Source: JAZOTM01 sp045657625 (GTDB taxonomy: Bacteria > Bacillota > Clostridia > Lachnospirales > Lachnospiraceae). From it: 64,000 nucleotides of DNA. This document shows, one piece after another, positions 8,524-17,683 of this stretch (its first letter is position 1; every line of letters starts with the position of its first letter). The stretch lies in assembly GCA_045657625.1 (NCBI GenBank), contig JAZOTM010000047.1, positions 1 through 64,000 on the forward strand, read 5' to 3'. A model generated the notes under the pieces. That model was not told where the DNA came from. It worked only from the letters and a program-made list of their open reading frames with translations, and did not search any database. The translations under genes and the position numbers were made by a program.

Positions 8524-8886
8524 CGCGTTTTCCGAAGGAAATCCTAGCATGCCAAAACTGATATACGGAAACTGAGAAAATTGTATCAATTTCAAATTTG
8601 GAAATGATGCTTTATTGAGGGAACGCGCGAAAATTGTGGAAAGTGCCCGAATATACAGAGCTTTAGGTTTGATATAAAATCCCTACAATTTAAAAGTCAA
8701 GTTCAGAAGGCTATACAAATGCGGAAATTTGTATATTATATTTTTCTGTGAAAAGTCTAAAATGAGAACTGTTCGAAAAGGAGTAAGAGGCTACTAACAT
8801 AGAGAAATGAGAAAAATCCATATGATTAGAAGTTTATTCGGTATCGAATGCGTATCATATTTTTTATAGAACAGGAGGTGTTTTTT
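8509..8886. other. leader region of the ATP synthase operon
   Basis: About 380 bp without a convincing gene. A small stem TACAAAT/ATTTGTA occurs at 8714-8733. No clear -35/-10 pair was found, and no atpI gene is present. Confidence 0.45.
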
Positions 8887-9579
8887 GTGAGTTCGTCATT
8901 AGCAGAACGGCTCATAGAGGAGCTTAATTGCGAGACGGTCTTCACAATCCACGTGGGTAGTCTGGAAATTCCTGTTATGGAATCTGTGGTAGTTACCTGG
9001 ATTGTAATGGCAGTACTGATTCTTTTGGCTTTTATCCTTACCAGAGGCTTAAAGACACAGAACATCAGCAAAAGACAAGCATTTGCAGAACTTGTCTATG
9101 AGAAACTGACAGGAATTGTTGGAAGCATGTTGGGAGAAGAGGGTAAGATTTATACCACTTATCTCACTACCATTTTGCTTTATATCGGACTGTCTAATAT
9201 TATTGGTTTATTTGGCTTTAAGTCACCGACGAAGGACCTGAATGTAACCGCTGCACTGGCACTTATGAGTATTGTGCTTGTGGAATTTGCCGGCATTTAT
9301 CAGACCGGTGTCAAGAAATGGTTACACAAATTTACGGAGCCCGTAGCCATCGTAACACCCTTTAATATCTTGGATGTGTTTACAAGACCATTATCTTTGT
9401 GTATGCGACTATTCGGAAATGTATTAGGCGCATTCGTCATTATGGAATTACTGAAAATCGTAGTTCCACCGGTTGTCCCAGCAGTATTTAGTTTATATTT
9501 TGATTTATTTGACGGTTTATTGCAGGCATACGTATTTGTATTTTTAACTTCTTTGTATATTAAAGAAGCAGTTGAGTAA
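8887..9579 (+). CDS. atpB: ATP synthase subunit a (Fo)
   Basis: Membrane subunit forming the proton half-channels beside the c-ring. The protein has about six hydrophobic segments. The essential arginine lies in the helix RPLSLCMRLFGNVLGA, and the C-terminal helix carries the QAYVFVFLTSLYI motif. The 230-residue length is normal for Clostridia. GTG at 8887 is chosen because AGGAGG lies at the right spacing; the frame stays open to an upstream ATG at 8848 that has no ribosome site and would add an unusual segment. First gene of the eight-subunit operon ending at 15203. Confidence 0.95.
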   Translation: MSSSLAERLIEELNCETVFTIHVGSLEIPVMESVVVTWIVMAVLILLAFILTRGLKTQNISKRQAFAELVYEKLTGIVGSMLGEEGKIYTTYLTTILLYIGLSNIIGLFGFKSPTKDLNVTAALALMSIVLVEFAGIYQTGVKKWLHKFTEPVAIVTPFNILDVFTRPLSLCMRLFGNVLGAFVIMELLKIVVPPVVPAVFSLYFDLFDGLLQAYVFVFLTSLYIKEAVE

Positions 9580-9603
9580 AAGAAGATTTAGGAGGATTTA
9601 AGA

Positions 9604-9828
9604 ATGAATACAATTATCGCTATTGGAGCAGGTATTGCAGTAGTAACAGGTTTAGGAGCAGGTATTGGTATCGGTATTGCTACCGGTAAAGCATGTGAAG
9701 GTATCGCACGTCAGCCGGAAGCAGAAAGCAAGATTCAGAAGAACTTGATTTTGGGTTGTGCCCTTGCAGAAGCAACTGCGATTTATGGTTTCGTCATTGC
9801 ACTTATGATCATTGTAATGTTGCAGTAA
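9604..9828 (+). CDS. atpE: ATP synthase subunit c (Fo rotor ring)
   Basis: A 74-residue hairpin of two membrane helices that assembles into the rotor ring. Helix 1 carries the glycine-packing pattern GAGIGIGIATG, the loop is the conserved ARQPEAE, and helix 2 holds the ion-carrying carboxylate Glu56 in ALAEATAIYGF. Compared with the Na+-binding c subunit of Ilyobacter tartaricus (Gln32, Glu65, Ser66), the glutamine position is Ile23 and the serine position Ala57. The Na+ ligand set is therefore incomplete and proton coupling is inferred. Strong AGGAGG ahead of the ATG; short spacers to atpB and atpF. Confidence 0.97.
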   Translation: MNTIIAIGAGIAVVTGLGAGIGIGIATGKACEGIARQPEAESKIQKNLILGCALAEATAIYGFVIALMIIVMLQ

Positions 9829-9856
9829 AAATAAGTTGGAAGAAAGGGTTCGTTAA

Positions 9857-10339
9857 ATGATAAACATTTCATTTTGGAATATTCTTTGGACTGTTGTTAA
9901 CTTACTTATTTTGTTTATTGCTTTTCGTATTTTCTTCTTTAAGCCTATTGCAAACATTATCGCAAAACGCCAAGAGGAAGTAGAAGCCTCCTACAAAGCG
10001 GCTTCTGATAAAGAGCAGGAAGCAGAAGAAGCAGTCAAACAGTACCAGAATAAATTAGATGCAGTAGAAGAGGAAAAGAAGCAGATTCTTTCCGATACAA
10101 GAAAACAGGCAGATGAGCAGTATCAGAAATTGGTTGCAGATGCGAAGACAGATGCAAAGAGTATTAAGGATGCTGCAGTGGCAGAAGCAAATCAGGAACG
10201 TGAAAAGATTATTGCAGGAGCCAAGAAAGAAATTGCGGATATCGTAATGGACGCTACCGAAAAGGTAGTTGGTAGCAAAACAGGAAGTGATGTGGATCAC
10301 GAACTGTTCAATAAATTTTTAGGTGAAAATGGTGAATAA
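9857..10339 (+). CDS. atpF: ATP synthase subunit b (Fo stator)
   Basis: Peripheral-stalk subunit. One N-terminal membrane helix (about residues 5-28, ISFWNILWTVVNLLILFIAF) is followed by a long charged helix with heptad character (about 35-140) that forms the coiled-coil stator and binds delta. 160 residues is the usual length. Its stop lies 1 bp before the preferred start of the delta-alpha gene (an alternative start would overlap it), indicating translational coupling. Because delta is here joined to alpha, this stalk would dock to a delta domain that is part of an alpha chain. Confidence 0.95.
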   Translation: MINISFWNILWTVVNLLILFIAFRIFFFKPIANIIAKRQEEVEASYKAASDKEQEAEEAVKQYQNKLDAVEEEKKQILSDTRKQADEQYQKLVADAKTDAKSIKDAAVAEANQEREKIIAGAKKEIADIVMDATEKVVGSKTGSDVDHELFNKFLGENGE

Positions 10340-10340
10340 A

Positions 10341-12356
10341 ATGACAGAAAAGTCTTTTGATTACGCCCGCGATTTGCATAACAAGGAAAACAGCAAAGAA
10401 TTACTTCAATCGGTGGATTCCATTTTTGAAGCCGTTCCGGCTGTTTTAGACGAATTAAAGGATCCCACAGTGGCTATTACCAAAAAGCATGTGGTGATTG
10501 AAAAAATTTTCCCGAAGGAAATTCGTAATTTCCTTAAACTGTTATGTGATAACGGGGATTTTGAATTATTTTATGAAATTAAGGATGCTTTGGCAGAAAT
10601 GTCAGAGACACCGGAAGAAAAGGCACAGAAGGCAAAATTGCGTTATGTGACCGAACCTACGGAAGAACAGCTTGCAGGAATGAAACAGTTCCTTGCCAAG
10701 AAGTTTGGAAATAGTGAAATGGAACTGGAACTTCAGCAGGATGCTTCTTTGAAGAGCGGATTTGTTTTGTCCGTTGGTACCAAAGAATATGATTGGAGTG
10801 AACAGGGACGTATCAACCAGTTGGCAGAAAAGTTGAATGCAGCCGTTGGACTTAGTGCAGTGGATGAAAGCATTTTATCTATTTTAAAAACCAGCGTGGA
10901 TGATTTTGAATTAGAAGCAAAAGAAAAAGAAGTCGGTTTGGTAAACTGGGTTGGTGATGGAATTGCCAACGTTGACGGCATTGACCATGCGTTTTACGGA
11001 GAAATCGTTATCTTTGATAGCGGCGTAAAGGGAATGGTACAGGATGTGCGTAGAGACGAAATCGGCGTTATTTTGTTCGGTAGAGATACAGAAGTAAAGG
11101 AAGGCACCAAGGTGGTTCGTACCGGTAAAATGGCTGGTATTCCGGTTGGTGATGCTTTCTTGGGACGTATTGTGGATGCACTTGGTACTCCATTGGATGG
11201 TAAGGGCGAGATTCAGGCAGACGGATTCCGTCCGGTTGAGTGTGCAGCACCTGGTATCGTAGATCGTAAATCCGTTAGTCAGCCGATGGAAACCGGCCTT
11301 TTGGCGATTGACTCCATGTTCCCGATCGGACGTGGACAAAGAGAGTTGATCATCGGTGATCGTCAGACCGGTAAGACTTCTATTGCGACGGATACCATCA
11401 TTAACCAGAAGGGAAAAGATGTTATCTGTGTATATGTTGCCATTGGACAGAAAGCTTCTACCGTTGCTAAATTGGTAAACACTTTAAAGGAAAACGGAGC
11501 GTTGGATTATACCATTATCGTTAGTTCTACCGCTTCGGATCCGGCACCATTGCAGTACATTGCACCATATGCAGGAACAGCCTTAGCAGAGTACTTTATG
11601 TATGCAGGCAAGGATGTTTTGATTGTATATGATGATTTGTCAAAACATGCAGTGGCTTACCGTGCAATTTCCTTATTGTTGGAGCGTTCTCCGGGACGTG
11701 AAGCTTATCCGGGTGACGTATTCTATTTACATTCCAGATTATTGGAACGTAGTGCTCGTATCACAGAAGAAGCAGGAGGCGGTTCCATTACAGCACTTCC
11801 GATTATTGAGACTCAGGCAGGCGATTTGTCTGCGTATATTCCGACCAACGTTATTTCCATTACCGATGGTCAGATCTTCGTAGAGTCCCAGTTGTTCCAT
11901 GCAGGGCAGAGACCGGCGGTAAACGTAGGTCTTTCTGTATCACGTGTAGGTGGTGCAGCACAGACAAAAGCAATGAAAAAAGCAGCCGGATCCATTCGTA
12001 TCGATTTGGCACAGTATCGTGAAATCGAAGTATTTACACAGTTCTCTTCTGATTTGGATGAGGCGACCAAGAAACAGTTGGCCCATGGTCGTGTGTTGAT
12101 GGAATTATTAAAACAGCCATTAAACAAACCGTTCTCTATGGCAGAGCAGGTCATTGTGTTGGTATTGGTAAATGCCCATGTATTTTCAGATTTGGAACTT
12201 AGCAAGGTGAAAGAGTTCCGTCAGGATTTATTGGAATACTTCCACACCGAGCAGAGAAGCTTAATCAATCAGTTGGAATCTACCAAGGATTTGGCAGATG
12301 ATTTGAAAGAAGCAATCATTGAAGCAGGAAACGAATTTAAGAAAACTTGGGAGTAA
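10341..12356 (+). CDS. fused ATP synthase delta-alpha protein
   Basis: One uninterrupted frame encodes two F1 subunits normally made from atpH and atpA. Residues about 1-168 are a full delta subunit: N-terminal helical domain and the C-terminal signature SGFVLSVGTKEYDWSEQGRINQL. Residues about 174-671 are a full-length alpha (about 498 aa): beta-barrel from VGLVNWVGDGIANVDGIDH, nucleotide fold with GDRQTGKT at 339-346, and SKHAVAYRAISLLLERSPGREAYPGD. The linker is only a few residues. No strong ribosome site is seen at the junction. A start at 10329 would add four residues; 10341 follows GGTGA at 5 nt. Because alpha is present three times and delta once per enzyme, the fusion raises a stoichiometry question (see findings). 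Identity of both halves is secure. Confidence 0.95.
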   Translation: MTEKSFDYARDLHNKENSKELLQSVDSIFEAVPAVLDELKDPTVAITKKHVVIEKIFPKEIRNFLKLLCDNGDFELFYEIKDALAEMSETPEEKAQKAKLRYVTEPTEEQLAGMKQFLAKKFGNSEMELELQQDASLKSGFVLSVGTKEYDWSEQGRINQLAEKLNAAVGLSAVDESILSILKTSVDDFELEAKEKEVGLVNWVGDGIANVDGIDHAFYGEIVIFDSGVKGMVQDVRRDEIGVILFGRDTEVKEGTKVVRTGKMAGIPVGDAFLGRIVDALGTPLDGKGEIQADGFRPVECAAPGIVDRKSVSQPMETGLLAIDSMFPIGRGQRELIIGDRQTGKTSIATDTIINQKGKDVICVYVAIGQKASTVAKLVNTLKENGALDYTIIVSSTASDPAPLQYIAPYAGTALAEYFMYAGKDVLIVYDDLSKHAVAYRAISLLLERSPGREAYPGDVFYLHSRLLERSARITEEAGGGSITALPIIETQAGDLSAYIPTNVISITDGQIFVESQLFHAGQRPAVNVGLSVSRVGGAAQTKAMKKAAGSIRIDLAQYREIEVFTQFSSDLDEATKKQLAHGRVLMELLKQPLNKPFSMAEQVIVLVLVNAHVFSDLELSKVKEFRQDLLEYFHTEQRSLINQLESTKDLADDLKEAIIEAGNEFKKTWE

Positions 12357-12359
12357 AAT

Positions 12360-13370
12360 ATGGCAAGTACAAAGGAAATCCTAAATAGAATAAACAGTAT
12401 TCAGGATACCATGAAGATTACCAAAGCCATGTATATGATGTCTTCCATGAAACTTCGGAAAGCAAAGAAAAAATTGGCTGATACAGAACCTTTTTTCGAA
12501 GCAACCCAAAAAAGTATTGCAGAGAACTTGGTGCATTTTCCGGATATTCGACATATCTACTTTGATAACCGAATTGAGGACGAGCACGAAGAGGTGAAAA
12601 AAAGAGGTTTTATCGTCTTTACCGGCGATAAGGGTATGGCAGGTGCTTACAATCACAATGCCATAAAACTTGCGCAGGAACGTATCAAAGATTTGTCAAA
12701 GGATGAGTATCAGTTATTTGTCGTAGGAGAGGTAGGAAGAAGCTTTTTTATCGCCAACGGTTACAACGTGGATGAAAGCTTTAAGTATTCCTCCAACAAT
12801 CCTACTATGCATCGAGCAAGATTGATTTCCGAATACTTGATTGACAAGTATAACAAAGGGGAATTGGACAGAATTGATGTCATTTACACCAAGATGTTGA
12901 ATTCCGTTACGGAAGAGACTTGCGTAGAACGTTTGCTTCCTTTAAAGACACATGCCTTTATCAAGGAGCAGGCAAAAGAAATTTCGGAAGATAAAGGGGG
13001 AAGCAGTAAGGCTTCCTTGGAAATGAAAGAAGGCGTAAAGCACGTCCATTCCATCAATAGTTATGAAATGGAAGCGATTCAGAATGGTGGAGATACCTGG
13101 TTCCCATTTTACCCATCTTTAAAATCGGTATTGGAACAGTTGGTACACAACCATTTTACGTCCTTTGTTTACGGCGCAATGGTGGAATGCTCCGCCAGTG
13201 AAGAAAATGCCCGTATGATGGCTATGCAGGCTGCTACGGACAATGCGGAAGCAATTTTACATGAGTTGTCTATTGAATACAACAGAGTGCGTCAGGCCCA
13301 GATTACCCAGGAGATTACCGAGGTAATCGGTGGAGCGAAGGCACTGAAAAAGAAAAAAGCAAAACGGTAA
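12360..13370 (+). CDS. atpG: ATP synthase subunit gamma
   Basis: Central rotor shaft of F1. The N-terminal helix begins STKEILNRINSIQDTMKITKAMYMMSS and the C-terminal helix ends RQAQITQEITEVIGGAKAL, the two halves of the gamma coiled coil that turns inside alpha3beta3. At 336 residues it is about 45-50 longer than the usual 285-290; the extra length lies around residues 197-245, a hydrophilic segment before LKSVLEQLVHNHF. Its ATG is 3 bp after the delta-alpha stop, without its own clear ribosome site, so translation is probably coupled. Confidence 0.95.
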   Translation: MASTKEILNRINSIQDTMKITKAMYMMSSMKLRKAKKKLADTEPFFEATQKSIAENLVHFPDIRHIYFDNRIEDEHEEVKKRGFIVFTGDKGMAGAYNHNAIKLAQERIKDLSKDEYQLFVVGEVGRSFFIANGYNVDESFKYSSNNPTMHRARLISEYLIDKYNKGELDRIDVIYTKMLNSVTEETCVERLLPLKTHAFIKEQAKEISEDKGGSSKASLEMKEGVKHVHSINSYEMEAIQNGGDTWFPFYPSLKSVLEQLVHNHFTSFVYGAMVECSASEENARMMAMQAATDNAEAILHELSIEYNRVRQAQITQEITEVIGGAKALKKKKAKR

Positions 13371-13382
13371 GAGAGGTTCGTA

Positions 13383-14783
13383 ATGTCAGAAATAACAGGA
13401 AAAATCCTACAGGTTTCCGGACCTGTAGTGGACGTGGAATTTAAGAATCATGACCTACCTGCCATTCGAGATGCCCTATACGTTATGGTAGGGAATGAAA
13501 AACGTGTAATGGAGGTGAGTCAGCATATTGGACTCGGTGTAGTTCGTTGTATTATGTTGGCACCCTCAGAAGGATTATGCAGAGATATGGAAGTTGTCGC
13601 AACAGGAGAGGGTATTTCCGTACCTGTTGGAGAACAGACTTTAGGACGTCTTTTCAATGTCCTTGGAGACACTTTGGATGGTGGAAAGAGTCTGGAAGAT
13701 GGAGAACATTGGGGAATTCACCGGGAACCCCCTACATTTGAAGAGCAAAGCCCGGTTGTTGAAATGTTGGAAACCGGAATTAAGGTCATTGACTTGTTGG
13801 CACCGTACGCAAAGGGTGGTAAAGTCGGACTTTTCGGTGGTGCCGGTGTTGGTAAAACCGTATTAATTCAGGAATTGATTCACAACATTGCAACAGAAAG
13901 CGGTGGATATTCTATTTTCACCGGTGTTGGAGAACGTTCCAGAGAAGGAAATGACTTGTGGACAGAAATGGCGGAATCCGGAGTTTTGGATAAAACCGCT
14001 TTGGTATTCGGTCAGATGAATGAGCCCCCCGGAGCTCGTATGCGTGTAGCAGAAACCGGACTTACAATGGCAGAATATTTCCGTGATGTACAGAATCAGG
14101 ACGTGTTGTTGTTTATTGATAACATTTTCCGTTTTGTACAGGCCGGATCTGAAGTGTCTGCACTTCTTGGAAGAATGCCTTCTGCCGTTGGTTATCAGCC
14201 GACTTTGGCCAATGACTTAGGAGAATTGCAGGAAAGAATTGCATCTACGAAAAACGGATCTATTACTTCGGTACAGGCCGTATACGTACCTGCCGATGAC
14301 TTGACTGACCCGGCACCTGCCACTACATTCTCCCATTTGGATGCGACTACCGTATTATCCAGAAAAATCGTAGAACAGGGTATTTATCCTGCAGTAGATC
14401 CATTGGAATCTACTTCTCGTATTTTGGAGCCGGATGTGGTTGGAGAAGAGCATTATAAAGTAGCCAGAGCCGTACAGGAAATCTTACAGAAGTACAAAGA
14501 ATTACAGGATATTATTGCAATTCTTGGTATGGAAGAACTTTCTGACGAGGATAAATTAACGGTTTACAGAGCTCGTAAGATTCAGAGATTCTTATCTCAG
14601 CCATTCTCTGTAGCGGAAAACTTTACCGGTGTGAAGGGACAGTTTGTTCCGGTGGCAGAAACCATCAAGGGATTTAAAGCAATTTTGGACGGAGAAATGG
14701 ATGAATATCCGGAGGCCGCTTTCTTCAATGTTGGAACCATTGATGATGTTCGTAAGAAAGCAGAGGAACTTGCAAAGGAGTAA
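13383..14783 (+). CDS. atpD: ATP synthase subunit beta
   Basis: Catalytic F1 subunit. Walker A GGAGVGKT lies near residues 152-159, followed by the catalytic GERSREGNDL region, Walker B DVLLFIDNIFR, and the DELSEED-like loop MEELSDEDK near residue 380. 466 residues is standard. AAGAGAGGTTCGTA precedes the ATG. Three beta chains alternate with three alpha chains, here delta-fused. It is placed between gamma and epsilon as in nearly all bacterial operons. Confidence 0.98.
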   Translation: MSEITGKILQVSGPVVDVEFKNHDLPAIRDALYVMVGNEKRVMEVSQHIGLGVVRCIMLAPSEGLCRDMEVVATGEGISVPVGEQTLGRLFNVLGDTLDGGKSLEDGEHWGIHREPPTFEEQSPVVEMLETGIKVIDLLAPYAKGGKVGLFGGAGVGKTVLIQELIHNIATESGGYSIFTGVGERSREGNDLWTEMAESGVLDKTALVFGQMNEPPGARMRVAETGLTMAEYFRDVQNQDVLLFIDNIFRFVQAGSEVSALLGRMPSAVGYQPTLANDLGELQERIASTKNGSITSVQAVYVPADDLTDPAPATTFSHLDATTVLSRKIVEQGIYPAVDPLESTSRILEPDVVGEEHYKVARAVQEILQKYKELQDIIAILGMEELSDEDKLTVYRARKIQRFLSQPFSVAENFTGVKGQFVPVAETIKGFKAILDGEMDEYPEAAFFNVGTIDDVRKKAEELAKE

Positions 14784-14786
14784 GAT

Positions 14787-15203
14787 ATGGCTTCATTATT
14801 TCAATTAAGTATTATTGCCTGCGACGGCGTGTTTTACCAAGGGAAATGTGAAATCTTAATCTTTCCGGGTGTAGATGGAGAGGTTGCCATTATGAATCAT
14901 CACGAAGTGATGACCGGTGTTTTGGAAATCGGAGAAATCCGTTTTAAATTGCCGGATGGTACCTGGAGAAAAGCCATTGTATCCGACGGTCTTGTGACTG
15001 TGGATCATACCGGAGAAGTAAAGGTGCTTGCTTATTCCTGCGAAAGACCGGAAGACATTGATGTTTTCCGTGCACAGGAAGCCTTGGAAAGAGCCCAAGA
15101 GCAGTTGCAACAAAAACAGAGTCATATTGAGTACCAGATCACCACAGCCAATTTATCCAGAGCTATGGCCAGATTGAAGGGTGCCAGCAAGGGGACTCTG
15201 TAA
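14787..15203 (+). CDS. atpC: ATP synthase subunit epsilon
   Basis: F1 central-stalk subunit that couples gamma to the c-ring and can inhibit ATP hydrolysis. The N-terminal beta-sandwich (residues about 1-85) includes IFPGVDGEVAIMNHHEVMTGVLEIGEI, the conserved core; the C-terminal 50 residues form the two-helix regulatory hairpin. Length 138 is normal. It starts 3 bp after the atpD stop. Last gene of the operon; a strong terminator follows. Confidence 0.96.
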   Translation: MASLFQLSIIACDGVFYQGKCEILIFPGVDGEVAIMNHHEVMTGVLEIGEIRFKLPDGTWRKAIVSDGLVTVDHTGEVKVLAYSCERPEDIDVFRAQEALERAQEQLQQKQSHIEYQITTANLSRAMARLKGASKGTL

Positions 15204-15233
15204 AGAGCAGATGAAAAAGATATTTCTATAAAT

Positions 15234-15273
15234 AAAAAAGTTCAAGGTGTTATTCTGCACCTTGAACTTTTTT
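15234..15273. terminator. bidirectional terminator after the atp operon
   Basis: A 16-bp perfect stem AAAAAAGTTCAAGGTG / CACCTTGAACTTTTTT with an 8-nt loop. It can end both the atp operon and the converging MATE gene. Confidence 0.92.
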
Positions 15274-15287
15274 ATTGAATCAGAAAT

Positions 15288-16661
15288 TCACATGTGACAT
15301 TCTTTTCGAATGGGCTTTAACCATTTTTCTTTCTTTAAATGTACGAGGAAAATGATTCCTCGAAAGTTTAGTTCGATGAACATAGCCACCCAAACGCCCA
15401 CAAGGCCGTATTTCGGAGCCAAAACATAGGCAAGGGTAATGCGGACACACCACATGCTAATGAGGTTCATAATACTTGGATATACGGTGTCACCGGCACT
15501 TCGGAATACACCGGAGGTGACAATGGAGGCTGCAAACATAGGCTCAGCAAAGGCTTCGATGCGAAGTACCTTTACGCCTAAGGCTTGAATTTCCGCATCC
15601 GGAGTCAGGATACCCATCATAAAGGGTGCTGCAAAATAAAGAAACACACCGGTACCGGCCATAATCAGCATACCCAAAATGACACAGAGAGAACTTAACC
15701 GTTTGGATAATTTCTCGCGTCCTGCACCTACGGACTGTCCAATTAAGGTCATGGCAGCAGACTGAATACCGTAGCCGGGCATGTAGCAAAGGCTTTCGGC
15801 AGTGACGGCAAAGGAATGGGCTGCGACGGCAATGCTTCCGATGGGGGAAACAATGGCAGTCAGCATGACATAGGCACTCCCCATGATCAACTGCTCGACG
15901 GCAGCCGGTCCGGCCAAGCGAAAGGCTTGGGATAAGTGACCGGATTCAAAGGAAAACTTTTCCTCTTTTCGTAACTTTAAATAGGGTGAGCCAAGCAATA
16001 AGTAGAGATTTAAAATCAAAGAAGTAAATAGTTGGCTGGCACCCGTTCCCAGGGCAGCGCCTGCGACGCCAAGTCCGAGGACATAGATAAAGTAGTAGTT
16101 GAATACCACATCCAAAAAGCAGGAGATTACGTTTAAAAATCCGGGCAATTTCATATTGCCGCTGGCCTGTATCATGGAGCCGGCATATTGTCCCAAAAAG
16201 TTGATGGGCAAGAAAAGAATAAAAATACGGAAGTAAGCACTGGCTTCCGTACGAATGCTTTCTTCGCCACCCAGTAATACCGGAAGATAGGAGCTAATGG
16301 AAAGTCCAATCAGGGCAAGTAAAATTCCAATGGCTAAGACTAAAAGGTAGCCTTGTTTGGTAATATTGCGGGTGGTTTTGTATTCCTTGGCGCCCATAAA
16401 CTGGGCTGCCTGCACCGAAAAGCCTAAAATGGCGGCATAGGTAATTCCTCCAAATAACCAAGTGGAGGAGGATACCAGTCCTATGGCTGCAGAGGAATTG
16501 GCGCCTAAGCGTCCCACCATGGAAGCATCAATGTATTCCATAATAATGGTGGATATCTGCGACATAATGGCTGGAAAGCTTAACTGCAGCGTTAATGCAA
16601 TTTGTTGTTTTAAAGTGAGGTCTTTTCCCTCACGAATATTTGCTAATAAATTTGATCCCAT
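15288..16661 (-). CDS. MATE family efflux transporter
   Basis: A 457-residue protein with about twelve hydrophobic segments in two similar halves, the MATE fold that exports drugs or metabolites using Na+ or H+ gradients. It begins with a short cytoplasmic stretch, then SFPAIMSQISTIIMEYIDASMVGRLGANSSAAIGLVSS-type MATE sequence. The ATG at 16661 has no visible Shine-Dalgarno sequence; it lies 20 bp after the AraC regulator's stop, so translation may depend on coupling. Being second in an AraC-MATE unit suggests the regulator controls its expression in response to a ligand. Substrate unknown. Confidence 0.88.
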   Translation of the reverse strand: MGSNLLANIREGKDLTLKQQIALTLQLSFPAIMSQISTIIMEYIDASMVGRLGANSSAAIGLVSSSTWLFGGITYAAILGFSVQAAQFMGAKEYKTTRNITKQGYLLVLAIGILLALIGLSISSYLPVLLGGEESIRTEASAYFRIFILFLPINFLGQYAGSMIQASGNMKLPGFLNVISCFLDVVFNYYFIYVLGLGVAGAALGTGASQLFTSLILNLYLLLGSPYLKLRKEEKFSFESGHLSQAFRLAGPAAVEQLIMGSAYVMLTAIVSPIGSIAVAAHSFAVTAESLCYMPGYGIQSAAMTLIGQSVGAGREKLSKRLSSLCVILGMLIMAGTGVFLYFAAPFMMGILTPDAEIQALGVKVLRIEAFAEPMFAASIVTSGVFRSAGDTVYPSIMNLISMWCVRITLAYVLAPKYGLVGVWVAMFIELNFRGIIFLVHLKKEKWLKPIRKECHM

Positions 16662-16681
16662 AAGTATTTAATATACGCTAA

Positions 16682-17479
16682 TTATTTCTCAGCTACAAGA
16701 GTTTTTTTGTACTCTCTTGGAGACATGTGATAGGTGCTCTGAAAGACGCGATTAAAGGTGCGTTGGCTTTCAAAACCGGCTTCCAAACAAATGTCTGTAA
16801 TGCTTAAATCGGAATCCCGTAATAAACGAACGGCATATTGCAAACGGGTGTCATTGAGGTACCGGTTGAAGTTGGAATGGAAGGTGCCGGAAAAAATACG
16901 GGAAAGGGCGTAGGGGCTTACATATAAGTCCTTTGCCATACTGGTGAGGGTAATATTTTCCGTAAAATGTCCCGCAATGTAAACTACCGCACGATAAATA
17001 ATGTCATCACTTCCAAAGTTGCTTTTGTCTGTCAAAGTGAATTGCGGAAGACAACGTCCCAAAAGCAGTTGTAAATAGGATTGGCGAATCATGGGATCTA
17101 GGGTGTCCTCTTCTTTGAGCAATTGCTTCATGACATAGGGAATATCTTCGTGGACCTTTTCCGTGGTAAGCACAGGAAATTCCGGACAAAACTGCTGTAA
17201 TTGGTTGAAGTAGCTGCCGCAGAGGGAGGGGTCACAAAGCAAATAAATGACACTGGATTGATCTGCGGAAAAGACTTGGTAATGATGGATGATATCCGGA
17301 AATACAATGCCGAAGTCGCCGGCTTCTAAATGATATAGTTCCGGACCAACCCCAAGCTCTACACAACCTTTGGTCACATAGATGCATTCTAAGGCCCGAT
17401 GAATATGGGGACGTACGTGAAATGGCTTTTTTTCATATATATCAAACTCTTTTTCTTTCTTTTGGTATTGTGCGTGCAT
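16682..17479 (-). CDS. AraC family transcriptional regulator
   Basis: A 265-residue regulator. The N-terminal cupin domain (about residues 15-95) contains HVRPHIHRALECIYVTKGCVELGVG and LEAGDFGIVFPDIIHHY, the small-molecule-binding barrel. Two helix-turn-helix motifs follow in the C-terminal 100 residues: ITLTSMAKDLYVSPYALSRIF and LSITDICLEAGFESQRTFNRVFQ, with the family signature ending MSPREYKK. AAAGGA precedes the ATG at 17479. It is the first gene of a leftward unit with the MATE exporter, its most likely target. Inducer unknown. Confidence 0.9.
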   Translation of the reverse strand: MHAQYQKKEKEFDIYEKKPFHVRPHIHRALECIYVTKGCVELGVGPELYHLEAGDFGIVFPDIIHHYQVFSADQSSVIYLLCDPSLCGSYFNQLQQFCPEFPVLTTEKVHEDIPYVMKQLLKEEDTLDPMIRQSYLQLLLGRCLPQFTLTDKSNFGSDDIIYRAVVYIAGHFTENITLTSMAKDLYVSPYALSRIFSGTFHSNFNRYLNDTRLQYAVRLLRDSDLSITDICLEAGFESQRTFNRVFQSTYHMSPREYKKTLVAEK

Positions 17480-17683
17480 AAAAATTTCCTTTATAAATTG
17501 AATCTAATCTATGCATATTTTACTAAATTTTGATTTACTTTTAAATGGAAATCCCAAAATAGGGGGAAATACGAAAAACTTTACGAAACTTAATAGAAAT
17601 TTTACAAACAGAAAAGAATTATTTTGATAGAATAAATTAGCAACAAAATTGGAGTTGTGAAGGACGAGAGTGGGAGTGATCAA

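Noticed and set aside
8807..8869. 20-codon leader peptide ahead of atpB
   Set aside because: It has an ATG and a stop just before the atpB ribosome site, but no adequate ribosome site of its own, and no attenuation structure is visible.
17639..17683. GTG 17657 as start of the GGDEF gene
   Set aside because: GGAG is only two nucleotides away and the added residues are not membrane-like; ATG 17684 has GGGAG at a proper distance.
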